Assembly (NCBI GenBank): GCA_046328115.1
Contig: JAXLXE010000003.1
Location: forward strand, 124,001-188,000
Direction: 5' to 3'
Source: JAXLXE01 sp046328115
GTDB lineage: Bacteria; Chloroflexota; UBA6077; JACCZL01
Length of the DNA: 64,000 bases
In this document: one piece after another, positions 58,595 through 64,000 of the stretch
Numbering within the stretch: position 1 is the stretch's first letter
Layout: every line of letters starts with the position of its first letter
The notes under the pieces: generated by a model
What the model saw: the letters and a program-made list of their open reading frames with translations, nothing else
Told to the model about the DNA's origin: nothing
Databases searched by the model: none
Program-made: the position numbers and the translations under genes

Positions 58595-59779
58595 ATGATC
58601 AAGAAGTTCGGAAGCCTCTTCGCCGGTCACGCGGACTACGACGACCTGGGCTATGACGCGACCCCTGTCAACGACCGCTGGCTGTCAAATGAGCGCCTGC
58701 TGGGCGTCTTTGACAAGACCGAGGCCATCGCCCAGGTCATGGACCGCAACGGTTACGACATCTTCTGGATGGCGGAGCACCACTTCCAGCGTGAGGGATA
58801 CGAGTGCATTCCCAACGTGCTCATGCTGGCCGTGCATCTTGCTCACATCACCAAGAACATCAGGATCGGCTGCGGCTTCAACATCGCGCCCATGTGGCAT
58901 CCACTGCGCATGGCCGAGGACTTCGCCACCGCCGACTACCTCACCAAGGGGCGCACGGTCTTCGGCGTCGGCCGCGGCTACCACACCCGCGAGGTAGAGG
59001 CGTTCGGTGCTCCCATGCTGGACGGCGACGCCAACCGTGAGCTCTTCGAGGAGCAGGTGGACATTGTGATGAAGGCCTTCCACCAGGCCTCCTTCTCCCA
59101 CCAGGGCAAGTACTACACCATTCCCCCGAAGGTCCCCTACCGCGGCTACGAGCTCTCGGAGATCACCCTGGTGCCTCGCCCAGTCACGCTCCCCGTGGAA
59201 TGCTGGCAGCCCGTCGTCAGCGCCACGCCGCGGGGGCTGGACTTCATGGCGAAGCACAACATCAAAGGCATCATCGGCGGCGGTGCGGCGGCAGGCGGCG
59301 CCGCCGAGCGAACCGTACGCGCTTTCCAGGACGCCCGCGCCCGCGCCGGCAAGGAGACCCAGCTCGGCGGCGATCTGTGCATCGGCTTCTCCTTCTACAT
59401 CGCCGATTCAGAGGAGACCGCGATTCGCGAGGCCACGCCGTTCTTCGAGGAGAACCTCAAGATGTTCTCGCCACTCGGGTTCGTGGCGGGGCTGACGCCA
59501 GATCAGATCGCGGCCGCCGCGGATCCCAAGCGCGCCCGGAGCGCGGGTCTCCCCACATTGCGGGACGCTGTCAAGGCCGGCTCGTGGTTGGTGGGTCCGC
59601 CGGAGCGGATCGCGGAGCAGCTCCAGGAGGTGCAGGAACGCTACCCGGGGCTGGAGTACGTAAACGTGGGTCAGCCGGTGGGAACTCCCCAGCGCGTCAT
59701 CGTGGAGCAGCTCGAGCGCTTCGCCAAAGAGGTGATGCCCAAGGTGCGCAAGGCGCCAGCCGCGGCCGGCGGGCGCTAA
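58595..59779 (+). CDS. LLM-class flavin-dependent monooxygenase-like protein
   Basis: 394 residues from ATG 58595 (GGGAGCGGG upstream). Luciferase-like barrel of the bacterial alkanal monooxygenase group: YDIFWMAEHHFQREGYECIPNVLMLAVHLA, RIGCGFNIAPMWHPLRMAEDFATADYLTKGRTVFGVGRGYH. The HHF after the second strand and EHH are typical of FMNH2-dependent members. It probably oxidises a small organic compound. Its stop overlaps the stop of the convergent glycosylase gene. Confidence 0.88.
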   Translation: MIKKFGSLFAGHADYDDLGYDATPVNDRWLSNERLLGVFDKTEAIAQVMDRNGYDIFWMAEHHFQREGYECIPNVLMLAVHLAHITKNIRIGCGFNIAPMWHPLRMAEDFATADYLTKGRTVFGVGRGYHTREVEAFGAPMLDGDANRELFEEQVDIVMKAFHQASFSHQGKYYTIPPKVPYRGYELSEITLVPRPVTLPVECWQPVVSATPRGLDFMAKHNIKGIIGGGAAAGGAAERTVRAFQDARARAGKETQLGGDLCIGFSFYIADSEETAIREATPFFEENLKMFSPLGFVAGLTPDQIAAAADPKRARSAGLPTLRDAVKAGSWLVGPPERIAEQLQEVQERYPGLEYVNVGQPVGTPQRVIVEQLERFAKEVMPKVRKAPAAAGGR

Positions 59780-60663
59780 CCGGCCACCCGCATGTAGTGG
59801 GCCCAGTACCCCTGCCAGGGCCCATACCGATCGGCGATCCGTTGGATGCCCGCGGGGGTGGCGTGCTCGCGCCCGTAGCGACGCGCCACCGCCGCCGCCA
59901 ACCGCGATTCACCCACAGGGATCCGTTCCACCCGTCCAAGCCCACGCACCAGGACAAAGGTTGCGGACCACGCGCCAACCCCCGGAATCGCCCGCAGCCA
60001 CGACTCTACCTCCTCAATCGGTCCGTGACGCAGGAATCCCTCGTCAACCGTCAGGAACGCCTGCGTGGCAGCCTCCAGGTAGCGGATCTTCTGGACATGA
60101 TTCACGATCTCGCGCGCGCGTTCGAATCTCGCCAACATCGCCCGGGGTGATGGGAACGCCCCAAACCACTGCTCGCCCATCCCCACGCTCCCGCCGAGCT
60201 CGGCCACCAGCCGGAGCTTCGTCTCGTGAGCCTGCTCCATGGACGTCCGCTGGCTGAGGATCGCCCAGCACGCGTTCTCGTACGGCGTCAAGAACTTCAC
60301 CTGGTGGTAGCCGTACAGGGCTCGCGCGATCGGTGCGAACGCCCGATCATCTGCCGCCTGGGCATAGAAGGGCTGAAGGTCATCGTCGACGCTGAGGAAG
60401 AAACCGATCACATCCAGGACGGCATCGGCGAGCTCCTCCGTCAGCCCATCCTCAGAGTCCAAAGAGACCTCCAGCAGGGGGCTGGCCACCGAACCCAGGG
60501 AACGCACCTGAAATCCAACGACATCTCCGTCCAGCATCACGGCCTTGGTCAGCGTGCCGTCAGACACCACGTGCTCATCACGGGTCGGCGAGAAGCCGGC
60601 CAGGAATCGCAGCGACGCCGTCCAGTCGAACGGCGGCGTGGGGGTGAGCTGCCGCGTCAGCAT
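59776..60663 (-). CDS. AlkA-like DNA glycosylase, altered catalytic residue
   Basis: 295 residues. Helix-hairpin-helix LRAIPGVGAWSATFVLVRGLGR and the closing YGPWQGYWAHYMR fit 3-methyladenine glycosylase II. At the place of the catalytic Asp (PDDYLI in E. coli AlkA) it reads PVGESRL, so Gly-Glu replaces Asp-Asp. Glu might serve, or activity may be lost. The start ATG stands three bases after the MFS stop (TAG-TCC-ATG), so translation is coupled. Confidence 0.8.
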   Translation of the reverse strand: MLTRQLTPTPPFDWTASLRFLAGFSPTRDEHVVSDGTLTKAVMLDGDVVGFQVRSLGSVASPLLEVSLDSEDGLTEELADAVLDVIGFFLSVDDDLQPFYAQAADDRAFAPIARALYGYHQVKFLTPYENACWAILSQRTSMEQAHETKLRLVAELGGSVGMGEQWFGAFPSPRAMLARFERAREIVNHVQKIRYLEAATQAFLTVDEGFLRHGPIEEVESWLRAIPGVGAWSATFVLVRGLGRVERIPVGESRLAAAVARRYGREHATPAGIQRIADRYGPWQGYWAHYMRVAG

Positions 60664-60666
60664 GGA

Positions 60667-61929
60667 CTAGTCCCGAATCGTCCGAATGTCCGTGAAGCCC
60701 GAAGCCGCACCCACCACCACGATGGACAGCGCGATCGCCAGCATGACCACCGTCGCTCCAAACTGGTCGATGCAGATCCCCGCGGCCACCGTCCCAGAAG
60801 ACATAGCGCCAAACGAGAGCAGTCGGTACACGCTGTTCACCCGCCCCTGAAACGCGTCCGGGATCAGGGCCAGGCGGAATGAGACCTGGGTGATTCCAGT
60901 CATCGTCTCCAGCAGGCCGGCCACAAACAGGCCTAACGCCGTCAGCCAGACCGTGCTCGCCAGCGCAACGACCAGGAGCGCCAGTCCATGGCCCGTGACG
61001 ATGCCAATCATGTGCCAGCCCACGGGGATCCGTCGCCGCAGCCACGGCGTCACCGCCGCGGCCGTCAGGCCACCGGAGCCCGCCGCGCTGAACAGCAGTC
61101 CAATGCTGGCCGGATCCAGCTCAAACACCTGACGTGCGATCACCACCACGGTGAGCATGACCGGCGCGAAGAAGAAACGGTGGACACAGTTGAGCATCAT
61201 CAGAAGCCGAACGCCCCGCTCGTTCCAGACGTAGCGAAGTCCCTCGCCAATTGACCGGAGCAGCGCCGTCTGCTCGCCCTTCGTCCGGGTCGCCTGGAAC
61301 GGCGTCCTGATGCCGGACAGGGCGAAGATCGAGACCAGGAACGTTAGACCGTTCACGCCATACGCGATGACGCCACCCACCACCGCCGTGCTCGCCGCAC
61401 CCACGATCAGCCCACCCAGACCCGGGCTCGCAAGCTGGGACACACCCTCCGACGTCGTGTTGAGCGACTGCGCCGCGGCGATCTGGCGCCGCGCCACCAC
61501 GCGCGGCAACGCCGCCACCTGCGCCACGTTGTAGAAGGACTGGCCAGACCCAAGCGCCAGTGCGACGGCTAGAAGGTGCCAGGCGTTCAGCAGCCCTAGC
61601 CCCCAAGCCACCGGCACCGAGAACACCGCGGTGGCTCGGACGATCTCGCACCAGACCATGACCCGGCGACGGTCCAGCCTATCGATCAGCGCTCCAGCCG
61701 GCAGTCCCAGGATCACCATAGGGAACCACATGGCACCAACCACGAGCCCCGCCAGCGTGGTGCTCTCATCCAGCGCCAGCACCAACAGCGGCGCCGCGAG
61801 CTTCACGATCCCGCTGCCCACGCTCGAAACCGTTTGCCCCAGCCAGAGACGCAGAAACTGCGTGTTCCTGAACAGGTTGTCCGGGTGCGTGCTCTCTACG
61901 AGAGTCGGTCCAGCATCAAGGACGGCCAC
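60667..61929 (-). CDS. MFS transporter (EntS/MFS_3-like exporter)
   Basis: 420 residues. NLFRNTQFLRLWLGQTVSSVGSGIVKLAAPLLVLAL and LPAGALIDRLDRRRVMVWCEIVRA are the N-terminal marks of the enterobactin-exporter-like group. Twelve helices. Likely efflux of a small molecule or drug. It shares a transcript with the downstream glycosylase gene. Confidence 0.87.
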   Translation of the reverse strand: MAVLDAGPTLVESTHPDNLFRNTQFLRLWLGQTVSSVGSGIVKLAAPLLVLALDESTTLAGLVVGAMWFPMVILGLPAGALIDRLDRRRVMVWCEIVRATAVFSVPVAWGLGLLNAWHLLAVALALGSGQSFYNVAQVAALPRVVARRQIAAAQSLNTTSEGVSQLASPGLGGLIVGAASTAVVGGVIAYGVNGLTFLVSIFALSGIRTPFQATRTKGEQTALLRSIGEGLRYVWNERGVRLLMMLNCVHRFFFAPVMLTVVVIARQVFELDPASIGLLFSAAGSGGLTAAAVTPWLRRRIPVGWHMIGIVTGHGLALLVVALASTVWLTALGLFVAGLLETMTGITQVSFRLALIPDAFQGRVNSVYRLLSFGAMSSGTVAAGICIDQFGATVVMLAIALSIVVVGAASGFTDIRTIRD

Positions 61930-62074
61930 GAGCGCGGATTGTACGACGCCAACGCAGACTGACCCCCCAACCCGGGTACGGGCGGGGTCTGGGAGAATTG
62001 CGTCCGACCACGGTGCTCGCTCGTTCTACACTTGGACCGTATCAGACGTCGACTTCAGCCATCGGGAGTCATCC

Positions 62075-62773
62075 ATGCCCCTCCAGACCGGCCGCGCCGC
62101 TCGCATGTGGCGACTGCTGGCCGTCTTCGCCCTGACCTTCCTGCCCCTACTGCCACTATCCGCGCACGCTGCCCCCGCGCAGATCATCAGCGGTGACCCA
62201 CGCAACCTCGTCCTCCGGCACGAAGACGCCGGCAAGGCCATCATGTGGTCAAAGGACGAGGAGGGGTCAGACGACGGCAGCCCCTGGTTCTCGAGGCGAT
62301 GGGAGCGAGACCGCGACAATGAGGATGTCCGCGTGGGGCCCATCATCACCTACAGCAAGGTCTGGGTATCCAAGGACGAGAAGGCCGCCCGCTCGATCTT
62401 CGAGAAGGAGAAGAATCGCCAGAAGGACTTCCCGGAGGCGAGCGACTTCAAGAAGGGTCCCTTCAAGTTTGAAGGGAAGTACAAGGAGGGCGATGACAGC
62501 GCCGCGCTGAGCGCGTGCATCGACTGCAACGCGACGAGCGGCATCAACCTCCACCACCGCATCGTGAACCTCTACCAGAACGTGGTCTGGATCACCTACA
62601 TCTTCGGCCGCGAGAGCGTGAGCACCACCCAGATCGCCACCTACTTCAATGACGTGGTGTACGACCGGGTCGTCCCAAAGCCCGTGGAGAAACCGGCGGA
62701 GGAGCCAGCCCCTCAGCCTGAGCCCGCGCCAGCGTCACCGCCGGCGGAGCCCAAGCCTGAGGGCGAGGAGTAA
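62075..62773 (+). CDS. Secreted protein with Pro/Glu-rich tail, unknown function
   Basis: 232 residues from ATG 62075 (CGGGAG upstream). Signal peptide LLAVFALTFLPLLPLSAHA. The mature part is a charged domain (DPRNLVLRHEDAGKAIMWSKDEEG, SRRWERDRDNEDVRVGPIITYSKVWVSKDEKAARSIFEKE, a CIDC pair, IVNLYQNVVWITYIFG) and a 30-residue tail of Pro, Ala, Glu. It resembles small lipoprotein-like stress proteins that read 'degree of motion of variable', but I do not recognise it. Stop is 14 bases from the end of the convergent sulfatase gene. Confidence 0.65.
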   Translation: MPLQTGRAARMWRLLAVFALTFLPLLPLSAHAAPAQIISGDPRNLVLRHEDAGKAIMWSKDEEGSDDGSPWFSRRWERDRDNEDVRVGPIITYSKVWVSKDEKAARSIFEKEKNRQKDFPEASDFKKGPFKFEGKYKEGDDSAALSACIDCNATSGINLHHRIVNLYQNVVWITYIFGRESVSTTQIATYFNDVVYDRVVPKPVEKPAEEPAPQPEPAPASPPAEPKPEGEE

Positions 62774-62787
62774 CTGACTACGCGTCG

Positions 62788-64000
62788 CTAGTCAGACGCC
62801 ATCACGGCACGGTGCTCCGCGTCAAAGTCGCGCCGCTGATCGTCGGCCAGGTCCACGGTGACGCGCGTGATGCTCCCCGTGAACGGGAACGGTGACTCGT
62901 ACCCATCGCTCACCGGCGAGCCATCGTCCCGCCCACAGTGCAAACCGCCCTGGGGCATCGGAATCCGCCACGTCCGCGGGAATGTGCCGGTGGCCACCGC
63001 TCGTCCATCCACCGAGAGCGTGCCCTCACCCTGGTGCTCGCCGGTCTTGGCCAGGTCAAAGCGGATCGAGTGCCTCCCTGGGCCAAGCCGCTCCGCCGAC
63101 CGGATCACGTACCGCTGGTCCACTGCCATCCCGCCGTAGTTGTATTCAAAGGTGGGCCGCTCGTCCTTCACATACAGCACGTACCCGCCGAACCGGCTCC
63201 CGCAGGCCAAAAGCACACCATCCGCGCCGCCTGTCGGCACTTCGATCTCCGCCTCAATGGAGTAGGACCGGTTGGTCGTGTTCGCGGCATTCGCACGGTC
63301 AATCCGAGCCATCCCCTGGTGGTACGTGTACCGTGTCGTGGAATTCACCGGCCCACCCCAGGAAACGCGGGGCGCACCGCTCCGATCGTCCAGCGGCAGC
63401 ACGTTGTGCTTCCCTGCCTCGGCCCACCAGCGCTCGATCAGCTCGCGCAGCTTGTCCGGCTGCTCGGCGGCTAAGTCGCGGCTCTCACCGTAGTCCTCGT
63501 CCAGGTGGTACAGCTCCCAGCGGTCATCGTCGAAGTCCGTCCCCGGAGTGTGGCGCGCGACCGCCTTCCACCCACGGTGCCAGAGCGCACGGTCGCCGAT
63601 CATCTCGAAGTACTGGGTCTCTTTGGGCGTCGGTGCAGTGGCGTCGCCAAACGAATAAGCCAGGCTGTCGCCGTGGATCGGCATCTGAGCCACGCCGTTG
63701 ATCTGGCTGGGGGGATCGATCCCCACCAGATCCAAAACGGTGGGCACCACGTCCGTCACGTGGTGGTACTGGTGCCGTAGCTCCCCGCGCGCCGCGATGC
63801 CCCGCGGCCAGTGCACGATCAGCGGATCACGCACGCCGCCACCGTGCGTGTCCTTCTTGTACCACTTGAGCGGCGTGTTCCCCACCTGCGCCCATCCCGT
63901 TGGGTAATGTGGGTTCGTGTATTCGCTGCCAAGGTGCTCAAGGTTCGCCAGACCAGTCTGGAGTTCCTCCCCATCCCCCTGCATGTACTGCCGGTACACG
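62788..64000 (-). CDS. Arylsulfatase, C-terminal part (5' end outside window)
   Basis: The frame is open to the right edge; the GTG at 63999 is an internal codon. About 404 residues are visible, roughly the last half of a 750-800-residue AtsA-type sulfatase: THGGGVRDPLIVHWPRGIAARGELRHQYHHVTDVVPTVLDLVGIDPP, YFEMIGDRALWHRGWKAVARH, WELYHLDEDYGESRDLA, then a jelly-roll domain (SYSIEAEIEVPTGGADGVLLACGSRFGGYVLYV). The Cys/Ser that becomes formylglycine lies in the missing part. Sulfate ester hydrolysis is the expected reaction. Confidence 0.9.
   Translation of the reverse strand, partial: VYRQYMQGDGEELQTGLANLEHLGSEYTNPHYPTGWAQVGNTPLKWYKKDTHGGGVRDPLIVHWPRGIAARGELRHQYHHVTDVVPTVLDLVGIDPPSQINGVAQMPIHGDSLAYSFGDATAPTPKETQYFEMIGDRALWHRGWKAVARHTPGTDFDDDRWELYHLDEDYGESRDLAAEQPDKLRELIERWWAEAGKHNVLPLDDRSGAPRVSWGGPVNSTTRYTYHQGMARIDRANAANTTNRSYSIEAEIEVPTGGADGVLLACGSRFGGYVLYVKDERPTFEYNYGGMAVDQRYVIRSAERLGPGRHSIRFDLAKTGEHQGEGTLSVDGRAVATGTFPRTWRIPMPQGGLHCGRDDGSPVSDGYESPFPFTGSITRVTVDLADDQRRDFDAEHRAVMASD

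Overview
The window is GC-rich chromosomal DNA with dense coding on both strands. I infer a Chloroflexota bacterium (Thermomicrobia or a related uncultured lineage). The grounds are three Tat-type lipoprotein solute-binding proteins with Ala/Pro/Lys linkers, two luciferase-like (LLM) oxidoreductases of F420-type appearance, several enolase-superfamily dehydratases, a Ser/Thr kinase with an ectodomain, and gene starts that often lack a strong Shine-Dalgarno. This is inference from gene content; no rRNA or marker gene is present.

Layout. 1-7230: a tandem array of six relatives of one exported glycine-rich protein family. One is cut by the window edge, one is a collapsed remnant, one has a 1-base frameshift and three are intact. 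7323-7412: five units of an 18-bp tandem repeat. 7463-11277: MFS transporter, sugar-type binding lipoprotein and RraA-like aldolase. 11351-13182: a Ro60 (TROVE) protein with two small RNAs just upstream on the same strand. 13298-18880: GH3 glycosidase, alpha/beta hydrolase, GNAT acetyltransferase, two small secreted proteins and an enolase-superfamily enzyme. 18924-26726: an IclR regulator with flavin reductase and two unrecognised genes, divergent from an ABC importer. 26856-34905: methyltransferase, alcohol dehydrogenase, serine hydrolase, MFS, LLM oxidoreductase, an ArsR/SRPBCC module and a CBS protein. 35032-46914: pyrophosphatase, kinase, nucleoside phosphorylase, VOC protein, M48 peptidase pair, MFS, SDR, aldehyde dehydrogenase and a secreted MBL-fold protein. 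46980-56175: Rpn-like nuclease, dehydratase and HpcH aldolase, a peptidoglycan hydrolase, and an ABC sugar operon with its own dehydratase. 56190-64000: DUF4143 ATPase, two LLM oxidoreductases, AlkA-like glycosylase, MFS, a secreted protein and a truncated sulfatase.

How the parts work together. Much of the window looks like scavenging of sugar acids and organic compounds: binding proteins and permeases bring substrates in, enolase-superfamily dehydratases with HpcH and RraA-type aldolases cleave them, and SDR, ADH and aldehyde dehydrogenase finish the oxidation.

The most interesting locus is 12987-13182. A 125-nt RNA has a tRNA-like acceptor, D arm, T arm and encoded CCA, but its anticodon loop is replaced by a stem with Y-RNA (Ro60-binding) features. 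It is followed with no gap by a second, conventional Y RNA, and then by the Ro60 gene. The first RNA reads as a circular permutation of a Y RNA onto a tRNA body. The mosaic gene array at the left end is the second most interesting region. All functions are assigned by reading motifs; no database search was possible.
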